Counted from the stretch's first letter, positions 1-12,301 are shown. The stretch is 64,000 nt of DNA from Phoenix dactylifera (GCF_009389715.1 NC_052395.1:5790812-5854811); one strand, 5' to 3'. A program made the numbers and translations. Notes: generated by a model from the sequence alone, not told the origin.

Positions 1-1130
1 CTGGCCTTTTCCTCTTTTACTTATTTTGGAGGAAAAGGCTACATTTAAAACTAAGATAATTTTTTTTTCCTTTTATATATCTTGAGGGGGAAGTCTACAT
101 CCGAAAGGAAAATAATGTTTTCTTTCTCTTTTGTATATCTTACTAGGGAGCCCACGGTGGGCTTAATTCTTTTTTTCCCCCTTTGTTTGACCTCTTTCTC
201 TTTTATAAATCTTAGGAGGAAGGCAACATCTGAAAATAAGATGTTCTCTAACATCATTTACATTTTTTTATTTTTAAAAAATAAAAGAATATTTTTAAAA
301 TTTTAACATATAAATATGTTTGGTATATTTAATTATTTTCAAAAATAAAATGTGATGATAGAAATAGAGATAATGGTAAAAACAGAAGAGGTAGTGAAGA
401 TGATAGTAGTAGTGGTGATAGGATGGTAGCGATTTAATAAAAGTAGTAATAATGGTGGTGACAATGTCACAGAAGTGATAGTGTGGCAGTAATAGGGGCA
501 TTGATATATAGCAAAGACAACAGTGATGACGATGATAGTTTGGTAAAAGTGATGATGATAATATTAGTGATAGTGATAGTGTATTGAGAGTGGTGTAAGA
601 ATCGTTAATGCAGTAAACGCAGCAATAAGAGCAGCCATGATATGGCAACGGCGAGTGTAACAACGATAATAATGGTAGTGGTAGGGGTGGTAGCAGTAAT
701 GGTAGAGGTGGTGTCAATCTCGGTGTGAAGAGCATGAGTTTCATTATTTTTGAAAATATTAAAAGTAAGAAATTCTTACTTTCAATATTTTAGAAATAAT
801 AAAAATATTTTTCCAAAAAAATAAAAATAAGAATAATATTACAAAAATATTTTTATCTTGGTTTTTTTTATAGGTTTTAAAAATAGAAAATAAAAAATAA
901 AAGTGATTCCAAACATGCTGTGAAATGACTTTTTTCTCTTTTGTATATCTTGGAAAAAAAGTTTATATCTAAAACTAAAATGATGTTTTCTTTATCTTTT
1001 GGATATTTTAAGAGTGATAAAAAAGGTACATCTAAAAGTAGAATGATGTTTTTTCCTATTTTGTATATTAATAATACATCCTCCTCTCCCTCCCCCTCCC
1101 CCCCCCCCCCCTCCAATTAGCAGGTTAACC
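1..1130. other. AT-rich spacer with short dispersed repeats, no gene
   Basis: No gene is visible. A short phrase of the type TTTTCTCTTTTGTATATCTTG followed by a purine-rich stretch recurs near 10, 70, 115, 190, 930, 985 and 1050, which suggests a decayed ~60-90 bp repeat. Positions 1081-1112 are a C-rich run ending in a homopolymer of C. The predicted reading frames are compositional artefacts. Confidence 0.6.
355..730. repeat. GAT/GGT-rich low-complexity tract
   Basis: About 375 bp built from irregular GATGATAGT / GGTAGTGGT / AATGGTGGT trinucleotide-like units. The reverse strand has a long reading frame rich in Leu, Tyr, His and Pro that is explained by this composition. I read it as a decayed trinucleotide microsatellite. 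Confidence 0.6.
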
Positions 1131-1734
1131 CTTAGTCGTAAAGAGCGGGAGAAACCTCAGATGCATGAAAGGTTGAGCATCCATTTTTTATAGAAAGGTT
1201 TTGTAACTTATGTTTGGTTGAGCATCCATTTTTTATAGAAAGGTTTTGTAAAATACCTATTATGCTTTTAATAAAGAAATTACGACGAATAAAACATCAC
1301 ATGCATAATTTTTAGAATCAGATGCATGAAAGGTCTGTAGGTTTTGATGGATCAACGCCCAAATGACCAAAATATATTTTTAATAGCTACTTTTAAAATT
1401 AAAAATATTTTTAAATATTTTTAGATTGTAAAAAATATTATAATTATAGTAGCTATTTTTAAATATTTTTAAATATAAAAACAATTAAAAATATTTCTAA
1501 ATGTTTAAAAATAGCTAATAGTTCTAACAACTTTTAGTAGTTAAAAAATTTATATTGTCATAATTTTATTAGTTATTAATATTTTTATGCTAAAATCATC
1601 ACAACTTTTTTATATTATGGGAATTTTTAATAGTTTAAGATAAATAATTAAAAATAGCTATTAGGAAGATCATGATGGCTTAAGGGTATTTTTGAAAAAA
1701 TTATCATAATTTCTAGCCCATGGAAAAGTGGCTT

Positions 1735-1905
1735 TCCCATATCCCATAGGGATTTTTTTTTCAAGGGCTTGTTTGAATAATTGGGCTTAAGATCCTCTTA
1801 TATTCGTGGATTGGGCCAAAACAACCAGCAAAATCATAAGATTATAGGTTGGGTGAAGCCTATATTCATAAGTACCCAGTGGGCCAACCTAAATTCTATA
1901 AGGAG
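1735..1905 (+). repeat. Left arm of a fold-back MITE
   Basis: This stretch is an imperfect inverted copy of 4440-4630. Shared blocks include ATTCGTGGATTGG, AAAATCATAAGATTA and ATATTCATA in the same order on opposite strands. The outermost part of this arm, which should start with a GTTTGGTTCGCGG-like end as in the right arm, is missing or too diverged to see. Confidence 0.6.
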
Positions 1906-2099
1906 AAACAAAGACTTGAGGTTTTTTTTTTCTTTTGCTACACTGAATAACTCATACCAACCCGGTATGAATACATTCAAAGAAGTCAAAATATAATAAG
2001 TCACGAAACACTCTAGGCAACTTTCCCTCACCAGTCTAGAAGACCCACCCTTGGGAGTGATTAGTCATAAAAGAAGCTACCAATCTGCAACTCTATTAG

Positions 2100-2535
2100 C
2101 CTCCCTGTAGACATACTTGGTTAAAGTCACCAACAACTAAGGTCGGGATCTTCTGTGTCACAAGGTTAGTCACCTCTCCCCAAAGAGTCTTCCTCTCTTC
2201 GTAGTTAGTACTAGCATACACATCCGACATAATTCAAGAACTTTCATTGGGTTCTCAAATTACTATTACAACTTGCTAGGGGCAGTTATGGAACATATGC
2301 ACAGTAGCAAAGCCCTGCTTTCATAAAACAATAATTCTCCCCGACATGCCTTGAGATTCAATTGCATAAGATTCCCAAGATACAGGAAAATGCTGTACTC
2401 AGAGAAGGCTATCTCTAGAAAGCCGCGTCTCATACAAAAAATAATTGTTTGGGCATGTACCCTAGACCAATCTTTTGAAAGAGGTAGCAAGGAGGGTTTG
2501 CCCGCTTTCCTATAATTCCATACTAAAATCTTCAT
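2100..2535 (-). pseudogene. LINE ORF2 remnant (endonuclease N-terminus joined to RNase H end)
   Basis: The frame opens at 2535 with MKILVWNYRKAGKPS, the hallmark start of the plant LINE endonuclease domain (usual form KILVWNCRGAGKP). Further along, in other frames, come a VYASTNYEERKTLWGEV-like segment (about 2225-2175) and VVGDFN (about 2140), both endonuclease motifs. The sequence then jumps to YREANRVADW near 2105, which belongs more than a thousand residues later in an intact ORF2. One base is missing after the DW codons, shifting the frame. No reverse transcriptase is present, so the copy cannot function. Confidence 0.7.
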
Positions 2536-2799
2536 TCTTCAACATGCACCAAGGAGGGACTCTACTCCTCACTGCTCGTAGTCCCCTCCCCTTGCTCCTT
2601 TTGGTGGGCCGGCCCACTGCCCGAGCCCCTTTCCACAATCCCCAACTGCATCGCTTCTCTAGTTTTCCTCGCCGCAGCTCGATGATCTCCCATCGCATTG
2701 GAGGGGAACATGTCCAACTACACGCCTAACTGGTCCACCTTCATTAGAGGTCTCCACATCCACCAACGTTGTCTCCGTCATTGGTTGAAGAGTCGACTC

Positions 2800-4224
2800 C
2801 ACTAGCTTTTAGTCTACCATGCCGTTGCCACCAGGGAGGATATGCTCCCAAGGGGTCCCAAAGGTCGGAGAAGGGGAGGCCCTCGGCGGTGTCGGAGAAG
2901 AGCTAGGAGTGGCTAGAACTGAGTGATCAATCATCGAACCCAGAGCCTGAATCAGATCCACCGCCGACCTGCCTTCATTAGGGGGAGAATGCCGATGCGT
3001 CACATTTGCCGGCTTCTGCCACCCGTTTGAGTCCGATGGTGAGCTAGGGGAGCTTGAACGGTTTGGAAGGGAGCACGGTCGTCAATACGATGAGCTCGAC
3101 TCAAATTATTCTGAGCTAGACTTAGCTATCTTCCTCGGCCGCGACGGTCCCTTCACCGTTCTCGACGGCCAGATCTTCGTTGCTGCCAGCTAAGGGCCAA
3201 AAAGTGGCCTTCGGGCCAACTCGTCCAAGCCAGAGGCAGGCTCGTGCCGTTCTCCAAGGCTCCACCTTTCTCCACCACCCAGGGCAACCTAATACATTTG
3301 GGGGCCTAAGGCCGTTTTCTTTTTAAGTTCGTCCCTGTAGTGGGCCGGCCTAAGACAAACACATAGGGAGCCTTTTTTCTTTCCATTTTTTCTTTGAGGC
3401 CTTTTCTGCGATGGGCCTTCTTTTGGTTAGGGCCTTAGGCGACTGCCTAAGTCGCCTAAAGGTTGGGCCAGCCCTGCCACCACCCTGGGAGCCGGGGATT
3501 GCATCCGATCCAACAGGGCCTCCTCCTCTGCTACCACCTCCGGCATCGGGAACCTGCAGCCAGCCTCGGCGTGCCCGATCCGCCCACACCAAAAGCAAAA
3601 ATCTTGCACATTATCAAACACAAACAGCTGCTAGAGCACCTTGTTCCTCTCCTTGATCTAGATTTCTGGCAGCAGTGGTGCAGTCGCATCGATGGCCACC
3701 TTGACCCTTGCAAAAACCATCCTCTTCTGCTAGTTGGTGATGCCATCAACGGCCACCGATTGACTAGCCACAACTTCGATTTGCAAGATGGTCTCCCTCT
3801 CCTAGTACTCCACCGGGAGCTTCGGCATACGGATCCACACCACCAATGTTTTCACCATATCTGGCCCAGGACGAAGTTGGGAGTCACAGCTCCATGGCAA
3901 GGAGTTGCCCCGCCACCACCCAGGGGCCGCCGACGAGGGCATTGTCCCGGTCAACCTCCGTTTTGAATCTAACAGTTATGTGGTCATTGTTGAGTGGGAA
4001 GGCTTCCATCTCATACTGAAGCTTTCTTCGCATCAACACATCTCAGACCACCCACTCCGCCGGGATCCGACGACCAAGACTCCAGACGACAACCGCCAAG
4101 TTCTCCCATGCTTCTTCGAGGCTTTGATCTGGTCCTCCGGCAGCTCCAAGACCGTCCTGAAGTGCTGCTGGAGGTTCTCCACCTCCTCCTCTAAGATCCA
4201 ATGAGTTGACCACCCTCCCAGCAT
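2800..4224 (-). pseudogene. LINE ORF1 remnant (DUF4283-like and CCHC zinc knuckle)
   Basis: On the minus strand a segment at 4224-4033 reads like the DUF4283 region of plant LINE ORF1 proteins (a VLELPEDQIKASKK stretch). Farther downstream at about 3600-3555 is a zinc knuckle, CFWCGRIGHAEAGC, which fits CX2CX4HX4C. The two pieces are in different frames and separated by stops, so the gene is broken. A nucleic-acid-binding role for the LINE ribonucleoprotein is family knowledge; nothing suggests this copy is expressed. Confidence 0.65.
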
Positions 4225-4439
4225 CGCCCAGTTCTCCTTCTCCTTGCCCGGTGCTGGTGGTCCATGAATCCCTCTGGTGGATCAGCCACTCCCTATTTTG
4301 CCTCCTTGGCCAGTCATTATCATAAGCACTTGGAACTCAAAGAATCCCGATCGCACACGAATACTAAAGCAAACTCTCCCCAGAACTTTCCCCATCCATG
4401 TCGTTTAATTTTCAAAGCTATTTTTCCATAAAGGATATG

Positions 4440-4747
4440 AGATCTTCTTTTTTTTCTTTCTATGAGATTCGGGTCGGTCCACTCCAAAGCTATTCCTATG
4501 TATATATGAATATTGGCATAGCCAAGCCTGTAATCTTATGATTTTATTGGTTATACTGATCCAATCCACGAATCCAATAGGATTTTCAGCCCATTCATTC
4601 AAACAGACCCGAATTGTGGAAAATTATTCCTATGAAAAAGCTACTTTCCCATCTCTTTTATTTGAAATCTCCAACCAAACATGAAGTATTTTTTATTTTT
4701 CAATTGACCACTCTTTTCTCCCATCTTTTCCGCGAACCAAACAAGTC
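4440..4747 (-). repeat. Right arm of the fold-back MITE
   Basis: This is the inverted partner of 1735-1905. It ends outward with CGCGAACCAAACAAGTC followed by TTA, the terminal motif and 3-bp target typical of PIF/Harbinger (Tourist-type) MITEs and the same ending as the intact MITE at 13175-13655. The two arms were presumably adjacent before the LINE landed between them. Confidence 0.55.
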
Positions 4748-4750
4748 TTA

Positions 4751-5455
4751 AGTTATTCTTCTTGAATTTTGCCCGCTCGAGCGAATAGTTGCAAGTAAAT
4801 GTGAAGATAAGTTTGTTTAATCACCCATTATTAGAGGGGCTACTTCTTCAAAACAGTGATCTCTGCCCAAGGGGGTCTCTAAGTTAACCGTGTTCTTCCG
4901 ATTGCAGCAGCTTGCAACTTACAAATGTAAAACAATGCCACGAGTACGACAACCAAGAGCAGCATAGCGTGAGAGGCTGCATGTTTAACGTTATCCGAAT
5001 TATCAAAAGATTAGAGAGTAATTAGATTTTATCAATTCAAGGCACTCAGATTGTGCACTAAGTAGGCTTAGGATATACAAATATTGCTATTTGTGAACTT
5101 TATACATTTAATACAAATGTTATTTGATGAGCTAGATCTGTTTTAAAAAATCAATACTAGCACATAACCCTAAGTTATGAATGAGCAGCGGTAGCTTCAT
5201 TCCATCTATCCAGATTGAGGTCCAGGCCTTCTGTGATTCATTTTGTTAGTGCTTTCACCTTTTCTGTTTTTAAATGGATATAGGGCCGCTTCCTGGTTGA
5301 GTAATTTTTTTGCACTAATTACTTTCTTTTGTCAAGTAAAGAGAAGTAAATGTAATCTAACAAAACCGTAGTAGATAAAAGTGCATATTTAGGTAGCAGT
5401 AATTACCACATAGTTAATGCTAGCAATAGTTTTCTATGTGTATCACATTAGTATA
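4751..5455. other. Intergenic, nothing recognised
   Basis: AT-rich sequence with no supported gene, RNA or clear repeat. Confidence 0.5.
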
Positions 5456-5463
5456 CGTGTGCG

Positions 5464-5989
5464 GGTGTAAGTGAGCCAAGCTTGGGTTTCGAACTTGAAT
5501 CTCGAGATCAAATTTGATTTGTTTACCATTATTTAATGTCGATTCATACTTAATTTCTATTTAAGCCAAACATGTATCTAATTGATCGTCTTGATAATCC
5601 TAAACCGATGTCAAATTAGTTCAGGCTTGAATCGAGCTCGCTTCAAGCTCGAATTGAAACTTGGATCATTTTTTATTTCAAGTTTTCTTAAAACCTAAAT
5701 TAACCATTAATCGATTCAAGGAATAAAATGATAAGCTAATTAAAGTATTAAATGGATGGTCCATTGTCTAAATAATATTATAACATATAATATAAATACA
5801 TTCAAGACCTATGAAAGCCGAGCTTGATCGAGCAGGTCAAATTTTAGCTTGGCTAAAAATTAAATTTAAGCTTCCTTTGCCGGTTCGAGCTTAGTTTGTT
5901 CAACTTTGATTTGGGCCCGATTTAAGCTTTTTAAAGCAGAGTTCGAGCCGAGCTCAACCTGCTTGGTTCATTTTAAACACCCCTTGCAA
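5464..5989. mobile_element. Possible hAT-type MITE remnant
   Basis: The left end GGGTGTAAGTGAGCCAAGC and the inverse of the right end, GGGGTGTTTAAAATGAACC, resemble each other. The interior is rich in AGCTCGAGCC-like and AAGCTTG motifs on both strands, a look shared by many plant hAT-like MITEs. I could not find a convincing 8-bp target duplication, so the boundaries are approximate. Confidence 0.4.
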
Positions 5990-7244
5990 GTTGATCCCTA
6001 AAAATGTTTGCTTGGAGTGGATTGGACCCAGACCACCTGTAGTCTCGCTGATTAATTACTTAATATCATGGAAGGTCAGAAAAGCAATTAGTTATTTAGT
6101 TGGGAGTTCGGATGGAGCATTGCAAACACCCCTTTTTAGAATTTGAGCCACATTACAGCATGTAGTCCGAAGCAGAGGAAAGAGAGTAAAAGAGTGAAGA
6201 GAGAAAGCATGAGCCATACGAGTCAGCAAGCATGCGGTTTAAAGCAAAAGCTGCAGATTAGAGATGATATCTAAACTAACTTTATAGGTTCTGAATGTCT
6301 TGCTAAAATCTTTGAATCTTTAGTGATCCATGATCTGTACTTGGTCCATTAATTAGAGCGTACGCAGGTATTTTATCAATTTGTGGATCATGTATCAAAA
6401 AAAGAAAAGATCATAGGAAAATAATTTTATTTGGAGTATGATTTATAATATTCAAACTTTTTTCTTTCAGGAAAAGAAAAGGTTGCACAGAAGATCCACT
6501 AATCTTGCATAATTTGAGCTCTAAAGGAAACACTTTAAATGATTTGGTGTATTAGATTTCATGACAACATGGCCCTCTATAATGTTTTAAGTAACTAAAA
6601 TAATTAATAAAACATAAGGAATTGAGATGAAACATGACCAATGAGAATGCCCAGTATATTATTATTTATTCGTGACGTATTTTCCACTGCATGAATCACA
6701 TGGATAGCGTATCAATTTCTTTTAAACGATTTTCCATGTTTATGATGCAATCTTAAATGAAATCCTCAATGTTAAACAGACGGCACAGGTGCACAACAGT
6801 TTCAATCATTTTCATAAAATTATATTTCATACAAAATATCCATGAAATTCAAATATGAAGTTAAATTTCTATCTATATTAATCGCAAATTCTATAGTGAT
6901 TGATAGCGGTGCAGTGATGTGTGATAGCAATTTTGACCATAAAATAAATATATATTAATAGCAAATTCTATTTGTTTTATATATTTCTTTTTATAAGTTT
7001 TTGGTTTTTTTATTTTAAACAATTTTTTGGGTAATATTTTTGAAAAAAAGCATATTTAGAGCTGCTGAGTAGAAGAAACTAAATTTTCATTATGACGTAG
7101 AGTGCCATATCTATATAATAGGCTTTGACTTTTATGCATGAATCTAAGAATAATGCTAAGTGTGCCTTCATGTTAAACTTTCATGCTAAGTGTGCCTTTA
7201 TGCACAAACCCTAAGGCAAAGGGGCCTTCTTGGAGTAGGAGATA
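5990..7244. other. Intergenic, nothing recognised
   Basis: AT-rich sequence with no supported gene. A short phrase TGCTAAGTGTGCCTT occurs twice near 7155 and 7190, just before the tandem array begins. Confidence 0.5.
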
Positions 7245-10140
7245 GGGTGAGTTTGAGTGTAGTGACACCCTTTTATCTTAAACAAAATTCAGGTGAGTCT
7301 TTCTCCATCCTTTCTCTTAAAAAAGAAGAATAACAACAAAAGAGCTTGAGTGTTATGACAATAAATTCTGTAAGAGTTTAGATCTGCGGTGCAACTTTTG
7401 TATCGCATAGTCTTATACAATCGCGAATTACCACCACATCATCCATCTCGAAGATGGACAACTCTCGTTCATTTCTCAAATATGATGAGGCATCATTAGT
7501 GTGATATATGACATGTGGCAGTGATGAAAAAAAGTCGCATATCTTTGAGACGGATGATGTAATAGCCATCTATGGTGGTACAGAACTCTGTGGTGCAAAA
7601 GTTATACCTCGGAGGATCCCAGGTCATCTCGTAATACTTCATGTTTAAAGATGGTGAGCTTGAATGTTGTAACTCCCTTTCATCTTAAACAAAATTTAGG
7701 TGAGGTTCTCCCCCTCCATTCTCTTAAAGAAGAAGAAGAAGAAGAAGAAGAAGAAGAATAGATCTTGAGTGTTATGACAATAAATTCTGTAAGAGTTTAG
7801 ATCTTCTGCGGTGCAACTTTTGTATCGCAGAGTCTTATACTATCGTGAATAACCACCACATCATCCATCTCGAAGATGGACAACTCTCGTTCATTCCTCA
7901 AATATGATGAGGCGTTATTAGTGTGATATATGACACGTGGCAGTGATGAAAAAAAGTCGCATATCTTTAAGACGGATGATGTAATAGCCATCCATGGTGG
8001 TACAGAACTTTGCAGTGCAAAAGGTATACCTCGGAGGATCCTAGGTCATCTCGTAATACTTCATGTTTAAAGATGGTGAGCTTAACGTTGTGACTCCCTT
8101 TCATCTTAAACAAAATTTAGGTGAGGTTCTCCCCCTCCATTCTCTTAAAGAAGAAGAAGAAGAAGAATAGATCTTGAGTGTTGGGACAATAAATTCTGTA
8201 AAAGTTTAGATGCTCTATGGTGCAACTTTTGTACCGTAGAGTCCTATACTATCATGGATAACCACCACGTCATCCATCTCGAAGATGGACAACTCTCGTT
8301 TACTCCTAGAATATGATGAGGCACCATTAGTGTGATACATGGCATGTAGCAATGATGAAGAAGAGTCGCCCATCTTTGAGATGGATGATGTGATGGCTAT
8401 CTAATGGTGGGACCGGACTTTGCGGTGCAAAAGTCACACCTTAGAGGATCCTAGGTCAACCTATAATACTTCATGTTTAAAGATGGTGAACTTGAGCGTT
8501 ATGACTCCGTTTTGTCTTTAACAAAATTTAGGTGAGGCTCTCCTCCTCCTTTCTCTTAAAGAAGAAGAAGAAGAAGAAGAAGAGAGCTTGAGTGTTGCGA
8601 CAATGAATTCTGTAAGAGTTTAAATCCTCTGCGGTGCAACTTTTTGGACCGCAGTGTCCTATACTATTGCAGATAACCACCACGTCATCCATCTCGAAAA
8701 CAAATAACTTTCATTCATTCCTCGAATATGATGAGGCGTCATTAGTGTGACAAATGGCGCATAGTAGTGATGAAGAAGAGTTACCCATGGATGATGTAAT
8801 GGCTATCCATGGTGGTACAGGACTCTACGATGCAAAAATAAAACCCCAAAGGATCCTGGGTCATCCTATAATACTTCATGTTTAAAGATGGTGAGCTTGA
8901 GCGTTGTGACTCCTTTTCATCTTAAATAACATTTAGGTGAGGCTCTCCCCCTCCATTCTCTTAAAGAAGAAGAAGAAGAAAAGGAGAGCTTAAGTGTTGG
9001 GGCAATGAATTCTGTAAGAGTTTAGATCCTCTACGGTGCAACTTTTGTACCATGTCTTATACTATCGCGGATAACCACCACGTCATCCATCTTGAAGACG
9101 GATAATTCTCGTTCATTCCTAGAATATGATGAGGCATTATTAGTGTGATACATAGCACGTAGCAGTAATGAAGAAGAGTCGCCCATCTTCGAGATGGAGG
9201 ATGTGATGGCTATCTAATGGTGGTACAGAACTTTACGATGCAAAAGTCGCACATCGGAGGATCTTGTGTCATCTTATAATACTTCATGTTTAAAGATGGT
9301 GAGCTTAAGCATTATGACTCCCTTTTATCTCAAACAAATTTAGGTGAGGCTCTCCTCTCCATTCTCTTAAAGAAGAAGAGAGCTTGAGTGTTGTGGCAAT
9401 GAATTCCGTAAGAGTTTAGATCCTCTGCAAGACAACTTTTGGACAGTAAAGTCCTATACCATCGCAGATAACTACCACATCATCCATCTCGAAGATAGAT
9501 AACTCTCGTTCATTTCTAGAATATGATGAGACACCATTAGTGTGATACATGGCACATAGCAGTGATGAAAAAGAGTCACCCATCTTCGAGATGGATGATG
9601 TGATGACTATCTAATGGTGGTACAGGACTTTGCGTTGCAAAAGTGACACCTCAAAGAATCTTAGGTCATCCTGTAATACTTCATGTTTAAAGATAGTGAG
9701 CTTGAGCGTTGTGGCTTCCTTTCATCTTAAACAAAATTTAAGTGAGGCCCTTCCTCTCCATTCTCTTTAAAAAGAAGAAGAAAAAGAAGAGAGCTTGAGT
9801 ATTGCGACAATAAATTCTATAAGAGTTTAGATATTCTGCGGTTGTAAAAATAAATTCTATAAAAGTTTAGATCTTCTATGGTTTTACACTGTAGAGTCCT
9901 ATACTATTATGGATAACCACCACGTCATCCATTTTGAAGATGGACAACTCTCCTTCATTCCTCAAATACGATAAGGCACCACAGTGTGATACATAGCGCG
10001 TAGCGGTGAAAAAAATGAGCCACCCATCTTCGAGATAAATGATGTCATGGCTATCTAATAATGGTACAGTATTTTGCGGTGCAAAAGTCACACTAGCTTG
10101 GTCACCCTGTAATACTTCATGTTTAAAGATGGTCACTATT
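7245..10140. repeat. Tandem array of seven ~410-bp units, each with an internal inverted repeat
   Basis: An anchor phrase ending GTAAGAGTTTA recurs at about 7380, 7799, 8208, 8622, 9024, 9418 and 9829, giving periods of 419, 409, 414, 402, 394 and 411, with a partial eighth start at 9869. Each unit has a left arm of about 75 nt (GCGGTGCAACTTTTG... to CATCTCGAAGATGG), a spacer of about 70 nt, and a right arm that is its imperfect reverse complement (CATCTTCGAGATGG... to GCGGTGCAAAAGT). Units are joined by a linker holding a GAA microsatellite of variable length. Divergence between units shows an old array. Short open frames on the minus strand around 7378-7569, 7797-7991 and 9876-10181 come from the repeat and are not genes. 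Confidence 0.85.
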
Positions 10141-11558
10141 GAAGTAGGGGGACATGCATTAATGGAATGAAAGGGCTGCATTTCTAAAACGATCCCATTT
10201 GCCCCCTCATCATTGTGCTGGGATCCTTGTGATTACTTTTCGAATTCCAATTGCTTTCAGATCATTATTATGCAATAAGAGCTCTAGAGTTTTGGAAAAG
10301 GAAAACACACGAAGCTTATACCACTCATAAGTACCAACCACTGGAAGCAATATCATTCAATCTATCAAGACATCTACTAATTTGCAAGAAATGAGAATCT
10401 ACACAATGCGGAAAGCCAGGTCCTCATATGAAATGCTGTCTGTTGTCATGACACGATGATACAAAGTATGCACCAAATTTGGACTAGTTTTTTTTTTTGG
10501 CTTATTAGTCAGCTAAGCTTATTCCAATTTCCGTATCATAGCTACCTTTGAAGCTAATAAATTTTTGTTGGCTTTAGAGTTTGCATCTTCCTTTGGAGTT
10601 TGCTTCTTGATTGGAATTGGCATGTAAGATATACCAGTACTCTTTCTCTTGAAGGACCAAAGACAGTGGCGAAACAATATACCTGTGCTTTCATTACACA
10701 AAACTCCAAACCAAAAAGTATAGGCACTTAATCTCTGCATATTTTTACACTGGGATGTATTGTGCGAGCTTCCATATGTCCTATGATATTCTTTGTAAAT
10801 TTTAAATACTCGTACTTTATAATATCCTCTTGGCTAGATAACCCAGTTCACCATTTCAAATCAAAGAAAACCATGTAACTCATAAATCATAACCTTGCAC
10901 CTCAAAGAGTGCAGCTACTCTTCATACAAAAAAATATAGTAAAAACCAAGAGAATATGTTATTTAAATTATTTGCATAAGCTAGAAATCTCCAAATTTTA
11001 TAGTTTTTAGCCTGTAAGTAATTTACATATAGTAAATCATATTCAATATATAGCTTGGATTATCCATCTCGATTCTCGCCTTCCAATTTTGCCCAACCAA
11101 ATCTGATTTGAAATCTAGTCAAATCCTAATCTACCTAATTGTGCAATACAATACAATACAAGATAATAGAATACAATATTTCTAACGCTATATATAAATT
11201 ATCTAATATGTAATTATATATCTTTAATTTTGCAGAATTGTATATTGGACTATATAACATAATATGATATTTTATTATTTAATAATAAATATATTTTGGT
11301 ATTACATATTTTCAAGATATAATTGGGGTTAATAAATATAATGTATAAGAATTTTCATTTTATTGTTACTTGAACATATACCCAATATTATGTAAAACGA
11401 TACACAGCTCCAATATTATGTAATCAAAAAAAAAAAAAAGCAAGAGAATTTGAAGACAGAAACAGCGATGCAATACTCACACCGATTTAATTACTGACAC
11501 CAACCCAACCCTGTAACCATTGCTATTCGACCCACGTCATGGCTAGCTCAAGCTCGGC
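10141..11558. other. Intergenic, nothing recognised
   Basis: AT-rich sequence with no supported gene. A short minus-strand frame at 10519-10740 matches no family I recognise. There is an A-homopolymer at 11426-11439. The last part (about 11450-11558) is likely the 3' flank of the DUF761 gene. Confidence 0.5.
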
Positions 11559-12227
11559 CTACCGGTACTGGCTCGCTCCGGTGACCACACGGGGACTGAC
11601 GCACGGCTGCAGCCGCAGCTGCTCGTAGAACCAGCGGATGAACTCCTCCGCCTCGCTATCAATTCGGCCATCCACCACCTCCTCCTCCTCCTCCTCCTCC
11701 CTCGTCGGGAACGGCGAATCAGTCACCCTCAGCTGCCGCACCGCCACCGGGCTCTTCCCATAGCTCCATTCCGACACCGGCGACGGCGACGCCACCGCAA
11801 CATCCGCTTCCAATATCTCTGAGTTTAGAATCTCAAAAGCCTTGGCCATGGAAGCAACGCTGTAGTTATAGTAGCAGTCACGGTGGCGGCGGCTCCTTCG
11901 CTTAGTAGAATAGAAGGACGGATAGGAAGGAGTATTACTGCAGCTGAATTGAACCTCTCTGGGGGAGTAGAAGGCAGTGTTGAGATCCATCGACCGGCAC
12001 GAGAAGGCGGAGGGGTAGCTGGTGCCGCCTGAGGTGGTGCAGTACTGGTGGTGGGAGGCGAGGACGTCGCCGAGGGCCTTGCCGGCGATCTTGCCTCGTT
12101 GGAGGAGGAGGAGGTGGAGGTCCACCGCTCTTATGACGCCCCTTCGGAGCATGCGGTAGATGGATCTTGCGATGCGCCATAGCTTCTTGGACGTGCCTTT
12201 TGGACCGCTCCATGCCATTGGTATCAT
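11559..12227 (-). CDS. DUF761-containing protein
   Basis: A single-exon gene of 222 codons. The C-terminal part holds the conserved plant DUF761 signature IDSEAEEFIRWFYEQLRLQ (about residues 189-207), preceded by a Glu run (residues about 178-184) and a Ser/Pro-rich linker. The N-terminus has a basic, Leu-rich segment (KKLWRIARSIYRMLRRG), also usual in this family. DUF761 proteins include the cotton-fibre expressed proteins; their molecular role is not established and I assign none. The first ATG lies 67 nt below a TATA box, and the coding strand has the GC-rich third positions of many monocot single-exon genes. No signal peptide or membrane span is evident. Family assignment is firm, function unknown. 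Confidence 0.88.
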   Translation of the reverse strand: MIPMAWSGPKGTSKKLWRIARSIYRMLRRGVIRAVDLHLLLLQRGKIAGKALGDVLASHHQYCTTSGGTSYPSAFSCRSMDLNTAFYSPREVQFSCSNTPSYPSFYSTKRRSRRHRDCYYNYSVASMAKAFEILNSEILEADVAVASPSPVSEWSYGKSPVAVRQLRVTDSPFPTREEEEEEEVVDGRIDSEAEEFIRWFYEQLRLQPCVSPRVVTGASQYR

Positions 12228-12293
12228 TAATTTTGTTTCTTCGGAGGGGTCTTATGATGAACTGGTGCGAGGAAGAGAGAAGGACGAGGAGGG

Positions 12294-12300
12294 TATATAT
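12294..12300 (-). promoter_or_regulatory. TATA box of the DUF761 gene
   Basis: On the minus strand the sequence reads CAATATATACCC. It is 67 nt before the ATG, which would leave a 5' leader of roughly 35-40 nt. Confidence 0.55.
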
Positions 12301-12301
12301 T

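Larger units (their letters stand above)
1920..4430 (-). mobile_element. Degenerate LINE (non-LTR retrotransposon), internally deleted
   Basis: Read on the minus strand, this has the order of a plant L1-type LINE: an ORF1 with a DUF4283-like region and CCHC zinc knuckle, then the start of ORF2 (APE endonuclease), then the extreme C-terminus of the RNase H region, then an A-rich tail (poly-T on the plus strand at 1920-1932). The reverse transcriptase is missing: endonuclease sequence near 2130 passes almost directly into a REANRVADW-type RNase H motif near 2105. It lies between the two arms of a fold-back element, so it probably inserted into that element's centre. Both ORFs carry stops and frameshifts, so it is dead. 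Confidence 0.75.

Noticed and set aside
3463..3966. 167-codon plus-strand frame
   Set aside because: It is the reverse strand of the LINE ORF1 remnant; the zinc knuckle and DUF4283-like segments are on the minus strand.
7378..7991. Two similar short minus-strand frames (and one at 9876-10181)
   Set aside because: They are the same piece of the ~410-bp repeat unit; the other units have stops at the corresponding place.
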